Shown: positions 39,157 to 49,853, numbered from the stretch's first letter. The stretch is 64,000 bases of DNA from Bacteroidales bacterium (GCA_021740645.1 JAIOZL010000007.1:1-64000), one strand, 5' to 3'. The notes: generated from the sequence alone by a model not told the origin. Translations and numbers: made by a program.

Positions 39157-39227
39157 GGTACCGTGGCCGAGCGGTTAGGCAGTGGTCTGCAAAACCATGT
39201 ACAGCGGTTCGAATCCGCTCGGTACCT
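39157..39227 (+). tRNA. tRNA-Cys (GCA)
   Basis: Cloverleaf by eye: acceptor ggtaccg/cggtacc, anticodon loop ctGCAaa, T-arm agcgg ttcgaat ccgct, discriminator T; CCA not encoded. Confidence 0.95.
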
Positions 39228-39237
39228 CTACTCCCTC

Positions 39238-41877
39238 CTAAAGACTTATCCTGTATGAAAATTTCACCTGGAAAATATTATGGGGTATGATGGAATACAA
39301 ATCTTTCATATCGTCCCTGAAATTAAACTGTCCATAAGAATTGTCACCGGAACGGCCCTGCGACCATACTACATACAGGGTTGATCCCGGGATATATTCC
39401 CATCGGAATACCAGGTTTGACCTGAACTCAAAAAAGTTGAAATTTTGATTTTCAATGTTATAATCCACCGTACCATCCAGGTTCTCATCAACTTCATACT
39501 CATCAATGTTTTCATTATATGAAATTTCATCTCCAGCTAAAATATGGAAGCGGTCAGTATAATTTTCATTCAAAGGATCAGTAATTCGCTTATAGTTGGA
39601 ATAATTGCCACTGAAAACGAATGGCTGGCCCCAGTATTGAAAGGTCATATCAGGGGTTATGTTCAGGTTTATCCTAAAGTCCAAACTTACCATATCCGAG
39701 TTTAAGGTAGATACGATATATCTTGGTTCGTCATTAAATTCCAGTTCATCCACAAATTGCATTTCCCTTCTACCATCTCTGTATGAAGGCTCAACAGAGA
39801 AGGACATTGCATCAATTGGCTGATAAGTAAATTCCATTCCGATGTCAAAAAAGCGGGAGCTGTTCAGATCACCCCAATTATTAAACATAAATAATCCTCC
39901 AACAACTTTTTTGCGTTCGTCACTCGAAATAAACATCCAGGAATTCCAATCGCCGGGATATTTCAGGGCAGGGCCACCCCTGAGCTCGGAACGATTGACA
40001 TTATACACGTCTCTGTTAAGTCCAGAGCCAACAGACCAGTAATTTTTGAATTGGGTATAAAAATTAATATTCCCACCAAGGTTAACCATAGTTCCAGCAA
40101 AGTCGTACATCGACCATTGATTGAAGTTGATATTCAAACTACGAAAGATGCTAAAGGGCTCCCATATTCGGTATTGGGCCCAGAGGACCTGCTGCACTAC
40201 ATCAGACTGCCGTAAATATCCCATATCGTTGAGCTCAAGACCTGGCGAACGCCAGGTTACCCACCCGACATATCGCCAATGTCCCCCTCCAATCTTCCCT
40301 GCAGATAGGCTTCCACCCTGCCCTGATAGTGCAGTTAGGTTGGTGTCCACACCCAGATGAGTTGCATCAGGCCGCTGATAATTTCTGCGTGATGATTCCT
40401 GCAGTTCAGTTATCGATTCTTTTGTACCATTTACCTGGCTGAAAACGCCACGAAAAGCAAAGAAATACTTTTTCTGACTCCAGTAATTCGTAAAATCAAG
40501 CCCGCCCGAATATGCTGAACCGGGTAAGAAAGAGATCGAGGTATCCGAGATGTTACGATGAGTAGCTGTAAACATTCCGCCCACAGTTGTATTTCCCTGT
40601 TCTATATCTTTTTGCACCCGGGCATTAAAATAATTGGTCAAGGGTTCAATCATAACATCCCGTCTGACCCCTTCATTATCAATCGTTGCAAATTCTCTTC
40701 CGGCCAGGCTTTCCATAATTCCCACTGACCATCCGTTCCTTGTTTTCCCGGAGAGTTTCGCTGCCCCCAGTATCCGGGTAAACTCAGGCATATCCATGTA
40801 TTCATCATCAGTAATTTCAGGCTCATGATGAGGCCTTCTCCCAATTCTTCGTGAATAAAACAGGTTATCTTGTGATAATCCACCATCTCCGTCGGTTAAA
40901 CTGTAGTCATAAATGTTGTTGCCTTCAACAAAAAATGGCCTCTTTTCCTGGAAATAAGACTCAAAAGCAGTGAGGTTGACTTCCGACGGATCGGCCTCCA
41001 CCTGGCCAAAGTCAGGATTTACTGTAAAGTTCAGGGTCAGGTCGTTGGTAACAGCTACCTTGCCATCAAGTCCGGCGGAATATCCATATTTTTTTCCATT
41101 GGCAAACGGATTTCCCTCCTCTTTTTCAAACCTCTCTGTATTGCCCATTACGTATGGAATTAGTTCTACTTCCTTTTTAGGTGTAATTCCATTAATTCCA
41201 TTCAATTGTCCATAGCCGCTAACCCACCTTGACGATTCCTGAGGTATATGCTGCCAGTTCGAAAATTCTTCACTCCGGAATAGCCAGCGCATAACTTGCA
41301 ATCCCCATTCATGTTGTTCCTTTTTTGCAAAACGTATTTGGGTAAGTGGAATTTTCATTTCTGCATTCCAGCCATCCTCTACAATGGCCGTTTTTACATA
41401 CCACACCGGATCCCATGTATCATCCTGCTGATCTTCATTGGTCACAATGAGGTCATTTTTTACCCCAGCTACGGTCACAGCAAAGGAAAATGCTGTGAGC
41501 TTATCGTTATAACTGTCAAAAGCTATACCTACCCAATCCCCGTCAAATGCATCTCTTCTGCTAAGGCGCTTTTCAATTTTATCAGCCTCTGTATCATAGG
41601 CTTTGATGGCTACATAAATGTGATGGTCATCGTATACTATTTTAAATGCTGTTTTCTGTGTTGGATCTATACCTTCATAAGGCTCTCTTTGAACAAAAGA
41701 ATTATCCCAGGGAACAGTATTCCATACCTCTTCATCGAACATTCCATCAATAGCCGGGGATTGTACTGTAACCCTCTGGGTACGATAATTTTTAGTTATT
41801 TCCTCTTGCGAAAATGCACTATTTGAAAAATAGCTAATCAAAAAAAGAACTAAAACTCTATTTACTAATAACCTCAT
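39238..41877 (-). CDS. DUF5916 / CBM9-like domain outer-membrane-associated protein
   Basis: N-terminal CBM9-like PAIDGMFDEEVWNTVPW..KTAFKIVYDDHHIYVAIKAYD; beta-barrel-like C-terminus FQVKFSYRISL. Confidence 0.85.
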   Translation of the reverse strand: MRLLVNRVLVLFLISYFSNSAFSQEEITKNYRTQRVTVQSPAIDGMFDEEVWNTVPWDNSFVQREPYEGIDPTQKTAFKIVYDDHHIYVAIKAYDTEADKIEKRLSRRDAFDGDWVGIAFDSYNDKLTAFSFAVTVAGVKNDLIVTNEDQQDDTWDPVWYVKTAIVEDGWNAEMKIPLTQIRFAKKEQHEWGLQVMRWLFRSEEFSNWQHIPQESSRWVSGYGQLNGINGITPKKEVELIPYVMGNTERFEKEEGNPFANGKKYGYSAGLDGKVAVTNDLTLNFTVNPDFGQVEADPSEVNLTAFESYFQEKRPFFVEGNNIYDYSLTDGDGGLSQDNLFYSRRIGRRPHHEPEITDDEYMDMPEFTRILGAAKLSGKTRNGWSVGIMESLAGREFATIDNEGVRRDVMIEPLTNYFNARVQKDIEQGNTTVGGMFTATHRNISDTSISFLPGSAYSGGLDFTNYWSQKKYFFAFRGVFSQVNGTKESITELQESSRRNYQRPDATHLGVDTNLTALSGQGGSLSAGKIGGGHWRYVGWVTWRSPGLELNDMGYLRQSDVVQQVLWAQYRIWEPFSIFRSLNINFNQWSMYDFAGTMVNLGGNINFYTQFKNYWSVGSGLNRDVYNVNRSELRGGPALKYPGDWNSWMFISSDERKKVVGGLFMFNNWGDLNSSRFFDIGMEFTYQPIDAMSFSVEPSYRDGRREMQFVDELEFNDEPRYIVSTLNSDMVSLDFRINLNITPDMTFQYWGQPFVFSGNYSNYKRITDPLNENYTDRFHILAGDEISYNENIDEYEVDENLDGTVDYNIENQNFNFFEFRSNLVFRWEYIPGSTLYVVWSQGRSGDNSYGQFNFRDDMKDLYSIIPHNIFQVKFSYRISL

Positions 41878-41885
41878 ATTTTATT

Positions 41886-44297
41886 TTATTCATACTTTAA
41901 CGTTTCCACAGGGTCAGCTTGTGCTGCAATCCAACCGCGAATGCCTGAGATGACCAATGCAATCAACAGTGATACTAAAGTAGCAAGCACAAAAATAACC
42001 CAATTTAGTGTGGTTTGATATGGAAAATGATTTAACCAATCTGCCATTATTATATAAGCAAGTACCCATGCCAAAACACTCGCAATTAGTATTAGCCAAA
42101 CGAACTCCATACTTAATCGCTTAATAATACTAAGTGTGGTTGCCCCAAGAACTCTTCTTACACCTATTTCCTTTGTTTTTTGCTCAGCCATATAAGAAGC
42201 AAGGCCCACCAGTCCCAGGGCAGCAATAAACATAATTATAAGCGTAAAAAGTACGGATAGCTTACTTAAGTTTTCTTCGTCCTTATAAAGTTCTGCCAGT
42301 TCGTCTTCTAGGTAAAAATATTCAAAAGGCCTGTCAGGAGCCACTTCTCTCCATTTATCCTCAATTAAGCTTAAAGCTGTTTGATCCGAACCTTCACTTA
42401 TTTTGATGGCCATGTATTTCATGAAAAAGCGAATGGCACCCGGGGTTTCTTTCATATTCAAAACAAATGGCCCGGCCGCCTCATGCAATGAAGTTTGATG
42501 AAAGTCATTGAATACTCCAATCACCCTTTCCTCACCCTGTAGGGAGCGGAACTTTTTTCCCAGGGCAGCTTGAGGGTTCTCCCATCCCATATGATTAACC
42601 ATGGCTTCATTGATGAGTATCCCTTTTTCAGGATCTGTTCTATTGGCTTCATTATAATCCCGCCCTGCGATTATCTTTATGCCAAAAGTCTTTAGAAAAT
42701 CGTATTGAACGACCAGGGCCGGGTAAAACTGCCATTGGTCTTCAGGATAGCCTTCAGGTCTGAATTCATGCGTATTATGTGCAGCACCGAATATGTCGTC
42801 CATTATCGTAACACTCAAAATATTTGGATTTTGTAATAGTTCCTTTTTAAAACTTTCGTAGGTCCTTGCCACTGGCGTGTTATTGATAGGTAAAACAATA
42901 ATGTTATCCTTCTCGAATCCCAGGTCTGCATTACGCATAAAATCCAATTGGTCGCCAATAATGAGTGTTCCTATTATGAGTGTAATGGAAATAGCAAACT
43001 GTGTTATAACCAGTGCTTTTCGGGCCATACCACTTTTAGTGCCTTGTTTTATCTGGCTTTTTAACACCTGTACCGGGCTGAACGTCGACAAATAAAATGC
43101 TGGATACACCCCCGAAATAAAACCAATAAAAACACCCAAACCCAACATCATGGCCATATTCTCAATTGTTAGAAGGTCGGTAAAGCCTATATTTTTACCG
43201 GTAAAGTTATTGAAGACAGGCATAACAATCTCGATAATCAGGAGGGAGATTAAGAGTGCAATTAAGGTTAAAATAATCGACTCGCCGATAAACTGGATAA
43301 TGAGCTGTTGTTTGTTAGCTCCTGCAACTTTTTTTATTCCAATTTCTTTTGACCGGCCTGCTGATGTGGCAGTAGCCAGGTTCATATAATTGATAACTGC
43401 AATGATCAATAGAAAAATGGCTATTGCAGAAAGAACATAAATGGAAGTCAAATCATTATTTGGTGCCAGTTCATAGTCCAGTTTCGATTTGAGATGAATA
43501 TCCGTTAATGGCTGAAGATACATCGACACATTATCTTTTTCAGCATCATAAAAGTACTTTTGGACAAATTCAGGAAATTTCTCTTCAAGGATATTTGGAT
43601 CGGTATTTTCACCCAGCAAGAGATACGTCCAGCAAGGATTCCACACCCATGTCTTTGGAAGTTGGCCACCAAACATGTTCCTTAACGAGGACATAGAGCC
43701 CATAAAATCAAACTTAAAATGAGACTCTTCGGGTACATCTTCAATTACAGCAGTAACTACCAGGCTTAATCCTCCCTCAAATTTGACGCTTTTTCCTATT
43801 GGATCTTCATTTGCAAAGTATTTTTTTGCCATCGATTGGGTAATGACGAGAGAACCAATTTTATCCAAAGCATTTTTCGGATTGCCTTGAATAAAATGAT
43901 GATCGAAAATGCTAAAGTATGTTGAGTCGGCAAAAAAGAACCTTTTCTCATTGAATTTTTTCTCTTCATATTCTACAAAACTTCGAGGTGCCTGAAAATT
44001 GAATAACCTTACGACATTTCTTATCACTTCGGGAAAATCATTCTGCAGGGTAAACGCCACCGGGAAAGGGGCACTTGCTGAATTTTCACCTACCCCTTCA
44101 AAATCATAAATATTAACGAGGCGATAGATATTATCAGCGTTTTTATGGTGTTTATCATAACTTAACTCATCAGAAATGTAAAGGTATATTAGAAGAAAAC
44201 AAGCCATACCGATAGCCAGACCGAATATATTGATCAGGGAATATGTTTTACGCTTATATAAATTCCTGAGGGTGGATATAAGGTAGTTTTTAAACAT
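41886..44297 (-). CDS. ABC transporter permease (FtsX/MacB family, MacB_PCD)
   Basis: MFKNYLISTLRNLYKRKTYSLINIFGLAIGMACFLLI; FtsX segments; C-terminal RGWIAAQADPVETLKYE. Start moved to internal ATG. Confidence 0.92.
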   Translation of the reverse strand: MFKNYLISTLRNLYKRKTYSLINIFGLAIGMACFLLIYLYISDELSYDKHHKNADNIYRLVNIYDFEGVGENSASAPFPVAFTLQNDFPEVIRNVVRLFNFQAPRSFVEYEEKKFNEKRFFFADSTYFSIFDHHFIQGNPKNALDKIGSLVITQSMAKKYFANEDPIGKSVKFEGGLSLVVTAVIEDVPEESHFKFDFMGSMSSLRNMFGGQLPKTWVWNPCWTYLLLGENTDPNILEEKFPEFVQKYFYDAEKDNVSMYLQPLTDIHLKSKLDYELAPNNDLTSIYVLSAIAIFLLIIAVINYMNLATATSAGRSKEIGIKKVAGANKQQLIIQFIGESIILTLIALLISLLIIEIVMPVFNNFTGKNIGFTDLLTIENMAMMLGLGVFIGFISGVYPAFYLSTFSPVQVLKSQIKQGTKSGMARKALVITQFAISITLIIGTLIIGDQLDFMRNADLGFEKDNIIVLPINNTPVARTYESFKKELLQNPNILSVTIMDDIFGAAHNTHEFRPEGYPEDQWQFYPALVVQYDFLKTFGIKIIAGRDYNEANRTDPEKGILINEAMVNHMGWENPQAALGKKFRSLQGEERVIGVFNDFHQTSLHEAAGPFVLNMKETPGAIRFFMKYMAIKISEGSDQTALSLIEDKWREVAPDRPFEYFYLEDELAELYKDEENLSKLSVLFTLIIMFIAALGLVGLASYMAEQKTKEIGVRRVLGATTLSIIKRLSMEFVWLILIASVLAWVLAYIIMADWLNHFPYQTTLNWVIFVLATLVSLLIALVISGIRGWIAAQADPVETLKYE

Positions 44298-44454
44298 TTC
44301 AAACGATTTAACAAGCTGTTTTTTCACGTATTGTGCCAAAGAAATTAAGTGGCTGTTTAACATGAATTTACACCACCGATGATTTTGTCTGATCAGGGAA
44401 AGTGTTCGGCACTCAACATGCGATGTGCATTAGTGAACAGTAAGGAATGTATGT

Positions 44455-45420
44455 TTATTTATGCCATTCTTCTCCCACTACCACCTGTAAGCTCTTTGGG
44501 ATAATTTCAAATTCAAAAGGTGAGTGTCCCAGGGATTCTCCATCGGCCTCCAGCATAATTTCAGGAGTGGAAGTGATCTTAAAATGATCACCGGTGAATG
44601 TCTTTACCTTAGGGTGGTTAATAAAAGATCCATCAAAAAGGTTTTTAACCTCTTTCAGTACAGTGAACTTCCCTAATTTTTTGATAAGGGTCATATTAAA
44701 CAGGCCATCGTTGGGGATAGCATCAGGAAGCTGTTTCATTCCACCACCATTATATTTACAAATGCCCACACTCAGACTAAAGGTTTGACAATTGCAAGTA
44801 TCTTTTCCCTGGTTAACCGTAATTTCTGTATTGGTATGTTTGTAAAACAACAACGAAGTAAACAGGTTTTTCAGATAAACCAACGGCCCGCCACGACCAT
44901 GTTCTTTGTCTTTATTGGTTTTGGCAGCAACAACAGCATCATAGCCCATTCCGGCCACATTAATAAAATAACGGCGCTTGGGTGACCCTGAGTTAAAATA
45001 ATTGACCCTCCCGATATCCTGGGTAAATACTTCCTTCTTCACAATCAAATCGATGGCTTCTCTGTATTTAAAAGGAATATTAAACATCCTGCACCAGTCA
45101 TTACCCGTTCCCACCGGAACCATGGCCAGTAAAAAATCTTCAGTCGGTATATTCTTCTGAAAAAATATACCATTCACCACTTCATTTAGAGTGCCATCAC
45201 CTCCTACGACTATAAAATTTCTATAGCCTTTTTTTATGAACCTGGTGGTGATGGCAATCGCATGTTCTTTATGGGTGGTGAATATTTCCTTGTATTGAAT
45301 CCCCGATTGATGAAGGAGGCCTGATATGGTATGCCAGTCTTTTTCGCCTTTGCGGGTTCCTGCATTAGGGTTCACAATGACCAACCATTCAGCTGTTATT
45401 TTTATCTTAAGTTCAGGCAT
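44455..45420 (-). CDS. Diacylglycerol kinase family lipid kinase
   Basis: VIVNPNAGTRKGEKDW, VVGGDGTLNEVVNGI, VPVGTGNDWCRMF. Confidence 0.93.
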   Translation of the reverse strand: MPELKIKITAEWLVIVNPNAGTRKGEKDWHTISGLLHQSGIQYKEIFTTHKEHAIAITTRFIKKGYRNFIVVGGDGTLNEVVNGIFFQKNIPTEDFLLAMVPVGTGNDWCRMFNIPFKYREAIDLIVKKEVFTQDIGRVNYFNSGSPKRRYFINVAGMGYDAVVAAKTNKDKEHGRGGPLVYLKNLFTSLLFYKHTNTEITVNQGKDTCNCQTFSLSVGICKYNGGGMKQLPDAIPNDGLFNMTLIKKLGKFTVLKEVKNLFDGSFINHPKVKTFTGDHFKITSTPEIMLEADGESLGHSPFEFEIIPKSLQVVVGEEWHK

Positions 45421-46426
45421 AGGTAAAAGAGATCAGTTTATTTTTAACTTCCTTTGGGGTGATGCTTTCCAAACATTCGCATTCTTGTAATTTCCTGCAA
45501 ACACTGCAATTTTTATCCTTCACCAAATAGTGGGCATTTTCCCCTACCGGAGCCCATCGTCCGGGATGCATTGGCCGAATAGGCGGATAAAGGCCAAGGG
45601 CAAATTTGCCAAGAGCTGCTGCGATGTGCAAAGGACCAGTGCTGGCAGCAAGCAGTCCATCTGCAGCAGAGGTAAAACTGATGAGTTCTTTTAGGCTTAT
45701 TTTTCCAGTCAGATCATGAACATGCGCCTGATTGTTTTGGATTAAATCCTTTATTTGTTCCCCATCGTCTTTTGTACCTGTAATAAATATTTCAAACAGG
45801 TCTTGCGGTAAAATTTCTAATAAAGTTTTATAGTTTCTGTTTCCCCATTCACGGGCACTTCCTTTTGATTTGGGATGAACAATCAGGTTAAATTTATTTT
45901 TTGAAATAAGGCCTGAAATTTTCTCTGGAAGTGGATCGATTTTATTCAATCCATAATGAGGGGAAATATCACTTAATTCATATTTTTTCTGCCCTCCCAA
46001 AGGTTTTAGTAGCTTTAGGTTCAACTGGGATTCATGCAAATCAGAATTTTTTCTCGACAATGGAACCAAGCGGTTGCAGAAGGGATAATGGTAAATTCTG
46101 CCTGTCGAACCTATTCGCACCGGGATTTTTGCCCTCCATGCAGAAAAGGCAATTTCTTTACGGGGAAATACATGGATGATCGCGTCAGCTTTTATACTAT
46201 GAAAAATTTCAGCTTTAGTGCACCTGTCCTGCCCTGAAATTTCATCCCAATCTACAAAGCGATCAACATTACTGCAAGCTTCAATGATATCACGGGTATA
46301 CGAACGGCCCAGAAATATTATGATACAGTCAGGGTATAATTGCTTCAATATTCCGGCCATTGGCAGGGTAAGAATTACATCCCCAATTGAATCGGTACGG
46401 CTAATAAGTATTCTTTTAATATCCAA
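45413..46426 (-). CDS. Glycosyltransferase family 9 (heptosyltransferase-like)
   Basis: ILISRTDSIGDVILTLPMAGILK, IVHPKSKGSAREWGNRNY, GPLHIAAALGK. Confidence 0.92.
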   Translation of the reverse strand: MDIKRILISRTDSIGDVILTLPMAGILKQLYPDCIIIFLGRSYTRDIIEACSNVDRFVDWDEISGQDRCTKAEIFHSIKADAIIHVFPRKEIAFSAWRAKIPVRIGSTGRIYHYPFCNRLVPLSRKNSDLHESQLNLKLLKPLGGQKKYELSDISPHYGLNKIDPLPEKISGLISKNKFNLIVHPKSKGSAREWGNRNYKTLLEILPQDLFEIFITGTKDDGEQIKDLIQNNQAHVHDLTGKISLKELISFTSAADGLLAASTGPLHIAAALGKFALGLYPPIRPMHPGRWAPVGENAHYLVKDKNCSVCRKLQECECLESITPKEVKNKLISFTYA

Positions 46427-46431
46427 ATGAA

Positions 46432-47193
46432 TTATTCTGTTTTATTCTTATTGAGTTGTTTGAGTTTTACATATTTCAGAAAGGTGGCATTGGCAGAAAT
46501 CTGGCAAATAATAAAACCATAATAACCATCCAAAAAGCCGAAATTAAAAACATAATTCCTAATAAACTTAAAAATAGGGTTAATGATAATTTTAAATAAA
46601 CTCGACTTTTGACCTGCCTCAAAGGCTACCTCTGAAGTTAAATCTGTAAATTTATTGGCTTGTTTAACATGGTCGGAAATCGACTTGAACGAATAATGAT
46701 ACAGGTCTCCTTTCAGATGTCCTGTAGTTGAGCCTTCGATAAGCCTGTATCGCTCATGAATTTTTTTCCCTACCCATTTTCCTTTTCTTCTATCGTAAAG
46801 CCGTAACTTTTTATCTGGATACCAACCTGAATGTTTAATCCACCTCCCGCAATAGTTTGTCATCCGGCTCATGAAATAACCATCGTTCTTCCAGTATTTT
46901 TTTACCACCAAAATGGAATTACTCAAATCCTCTGAAAGGCATTCATCCGCATCTACACTCAAAACATGGTCGAAGGTGGCCAATTTATCAGCATAATCAT
47001 GCTGCTTTACATAATCTTCAAATTTATTCTGATAAAACTTCGCTCCAAGGCTTTCAACAATTTTCTGTGTTTTATCCTCCGAAAAGGAATCCACCACAAT
47101 AATTTCATCGGCTACCCTTTTTACACTATTTATGCATCGTGCAATATTTTCTTCTTCATTCAGAGTAATAATGACCACGGAAAGTTTAGGCAT
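46432..47193 (-). CDS. Glycosyltransferase family 2 (WaaE/KdtX-like)
   Basis: LSVVIITLNEEENIARCINSVKRVADEIIVVDSFSEDKT; VLSVDADECLS. Confidence 0.93.
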   Translation of the reverse strand: MPKLSVVIITLNEEENIARCINSVKRVADEIIVVDSFSEDKTQKIVESLGAKFYQNKFEDYVKQHDYADKLATFDHVLSVDADECLSEDLSNSILVVKKYWKNDGYFMSRMTNYCGRWIKHSGWYPDKKLRLYDRRKGKWVGKKIHERYRLIEGSTTGHLKGDLYHYSFKSISDHVKQANKFTDLTSEVAFEAGQKSSLFKIIINPIFKFIRNYVFNFGFLDGYYGFIICQISANATFLKYVKLKQLNKNKTE

Positions 47194-47611
47194 TTATCCC
47201 GATTTTAAAATTCTAAGGTGCAAATATACAAGTAAGTCAACAATAAAATATGCATATATCCATTTCATCTGCCATCTTCCAAAATTAGATAAAGTATTAA
47301 AAGAAGTTTAAAGGCTAAAATAAACAAACTCAGAGAATCAAATACTGGCGGTATATAGTTTGTCTACAATAGCCAGATAAAAAAATTATGCCGAGTTAAA
47401 TTGTACCACCGCAATATCAATAAGCAATGAAAGTCCAACAATATCACCACACAGAATAGGTATATTTTGCTTAGCCTATAAATCGCAGCAGTAATACCAG
47501 GTTTTTCTTTTCATTGAATTGTTCTATAATATTAAAAAATACTTAAACATTTTATCCCACTTTCTTGTTTATGATGAAAGATATTACAATATTTGACGCA
47601 AAATAGCAAAA

Positions 47612-48496
47612 ATGGCGAATTACTCTATTAAGGACCTTGAGAATTTTACCGGTATTAAAGCACATACCATCAGGATGTGGGAAAAAAGGTACAACATAGT
47701 TGAGCCAAAAAGAACTGAAACTAACATTCGGTTTTATGATGATGAAGATCTAAAGAAACTATTGAATGTTTCTATTCTGAACAGGAACGGTGTTAAAATC
47801 TCAAACATTGTTGGATTAAATGAAAAAGCGATCTGCGATAAAATCTTAACCCTTGCAATAACCGAAAGTGACGTCGAAAGCCAGATTGAAAGTTTAGTTA
47901 TTGCTATGATTGACCTGGATGAAAATAAATTCGACAAAGTATTTAATACCGCCATTATCAACCACGGTTTTGAAGAATCCATCGTAAAAGTAATTTATCC
48001 ATTTTTTGAAAAAATTGGTATCCTGTGGCAAATAGGGGCTATTAATCCTGCACAGGAACATTTTGTATCGAACCTGATCCGCCAAAAGCTAATCGTTGCT
48101 ACGGATGGAATTGTTTCAACCTTTAATGATCAAACGAAGTCTTTTCTCCTTTACCTGCCCGAAGGAGAATTTCATGAATTGGGATTGCTCTTTTATTATT
48201 ACCTGATCAAAAAGCATAACCACAAAGTATTCTACCTTGGTGAATCTGTACCTCACAAAGCGGTTATGGAAATAGGGCGGGCAAAAAAAATTGATTATGT
48301 TCTCACTTTTGTAATTACTCCTACAGATGAAGAAAAATTTCGTAAGGAAATTTATGAAATCATAGATAATTTCAGTGACCTTAGACACCTGTATATTTCA
48401 GGTTTAAATTCTCCAAGTGTTCAAAATAACCTTCCTCCCAGTGTCAGTGTAGTTAGAAATGTTGTCAACTTCAGGTCTATCCTGGAGGATTTATAA
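47612..48496 (+). CDS. MerR family transcriptional regulator with C-terminal B12-binding-like domain
   Basis: YSIKDLENFTGIKAHTIRMWEKRYNIVEPKRTETNIRFYDDEDL; W-QIGAINPAQ-EH (W-x9-EH); EFHELG in place of DxHxxG. Confidence 0.9.
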   Translation: MANYSIKDLENFTGIKAHTIRMWEKRYNIVEPKRTETNIRFYDDEDLKKLLNVSILNRNGVKISNIVGLNEKAICDKILTLAITESDVESQIESLVIAMIDLDENKFDKVFNTAIINHGFEESIVKVIYPFFEKIGILWQIGAINPAQEHFVSNLIRQKLIVATDGIVSTFNDQTKSFLLYLPEGEFHELGLLFYYYLIKKHNHKVFYLGESVPHKAVMEIGRAKKIDYVLTFVITPTDEEKFRKEIYEIIDNFSDLRHLYISGLNSPSVQNNLPPSVSVVRNVVNFRSILEDL

Positions 48497-48727
48497 TTCA
48501 ACAATAGCGATTTTAAAAATATATCGGTTTCAGTGCAATTTGAAGCCAGATAATTTCATATTGTGAATTCAATAACCAATGCTTGTTTAACTTTAATTAA
48601 CCGAATTTAAACATTTAACAATTTTTTAACATATCGCATACTGCTGTTTTTCAATCTTTTAAGTGTTCTTTTATAATTTTTATTTATAATTATTCTAAAT
48701 AACTTGCATATTCGAATCTTTTATGTT

Positions 48728-48735
48728 TATCTTTG
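48728..48735 (+). promoter_or_regulatory. Putative Bacteroidota -7 element TATCTTTG upstream of ECF sigma gene
   Basis: Matches TAnnTTTG, about 47 nt before ATG; the upstream -33 match is only CTTG with a long 21-nt spacer. Confidence 0.35.
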
Positions 48736-48781
48736 CAACACGATAGTTAAACATTTTTTATCACTTTAAAATTCTTACATT

Positions 48782-49288
48782 ATGACAGCAGTAGAATTTA
48801 ACCATAAATTACTCGGTTTAAAAGACAACCTCAGATATTTTGCCTATTCACTAACATCTAACCATGATGATGCAGATGATTTGATACAGGACACCTTTTT
48901 GAAAGCTATTAGCAATAAAGATAAGTTTGATCCCGCGACAAATCTGAAAGCCTGGATCTACACCATTATGAAGAATACCTTCATTAATAAGTATAGGAAA
49001 GATTCGAAGGTAAGTACCATTATTGATAATACAAAAGACTTATATTATTTAAATACAACAAACAACACTGATAGTAACGCACCCGAAACCCGCTATAACC
49101 ACTCGGAACTGTTGAAAGTTGTAAATGCACTGCAAGATGACCACAGGGTACCTTTTCAAATGCATTTCCAGGGCTATAAATACAAGGAAATTGCAGAACA
49201 ACTTAATCTTTCAATTGGTACTGTAAAAAGCCGGATTTTCTTCAGCCGCAAAAAATTAATGGAAAAGCTGAAAGATTATCAGAACTAA
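48782..49288 (+). CDS. RNA polymerase sigma factor, ECF/sigma-70 family
   Basis: Region 2 DDADDLIQDTFLKAI..LKAWIYTIMKNTFINKYRK; region 4 YKEIAEQLNLSIGTVKSRIFFSRKKL. Confidence 0.95.
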   Translation: MTAVEFNHKLLGLKDNLRYFAYSLTSNHDDADDLIQDTFLKAISNKDKFDPATNLKAWIYTIMKNTFINKYRKDSKVSTIIDNTKDLYYLNTTNNTDSNAPETRYNHSELLKVVNALQDDHRVPFQMHFQGYKYKEIAEQLNLSIGTVKSRIFFSRKKLMEKLKDYQN

Positions 49289-49351
49289 ATTATTTCTTTT
49301 TCGTTAAACTAACATCTCATAAACATAAATTTAGGTTAGTAACATTTTTAG

Positions 49352-49391
49352 AAGGCATTTGAAATTAAAACCCATTTCAGATGCCTTTTCT
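49352..49391 (+). terminator. Rho-independent terminator
   Basis: aaggcatttgaaat / atttcagatgcctt stem (one G-U) followed by ttttc after the ECF sigma gene. Confidence 0.7.
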
Positions 49392-49853
49392 TATTCATAT
49401 CACTTTTATCTATTTATATCTCCAATTGGCATTTTTGCATTATTAACTAACCAATGAGCAAATAACCCAATATTTTTGCTCATATTTCTGCTAGCTGTCC
49501 TCACACATCCAAAACAACAAAAGTAGTTGCACTAAAATGTGTAAATAAAGAAAACTTCAAATTACACTTTACCATCCTTTGGATTTCTAAGACATAATAT
49601 ATTTGTAAACACATTTTTTTTGTTTATTTTTTCTGCTTTTTTCTAAACATTCAAAATGAGCCTAAACCAAACTACACATCATATATTTCAATTATAGTAA
49701 GGTTTTTATAGCTATAGCTAATTTTTACTTTATTCAAAATGTGAAATAAAAAATCTTTTTGTTTATTTTTTTTGATCTTTTATTAAACATTATAATTTAA
49801 CTTCTGTTATATTGGGGTATGACACGAATTGCTAACAAATAAATTTTACTATT

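Noticed and set aside
41296-41826. 176-aa + strand ORF
   Set aside because: Wholly antisense to the DUF5916-type gene, no start context or recognisable domain
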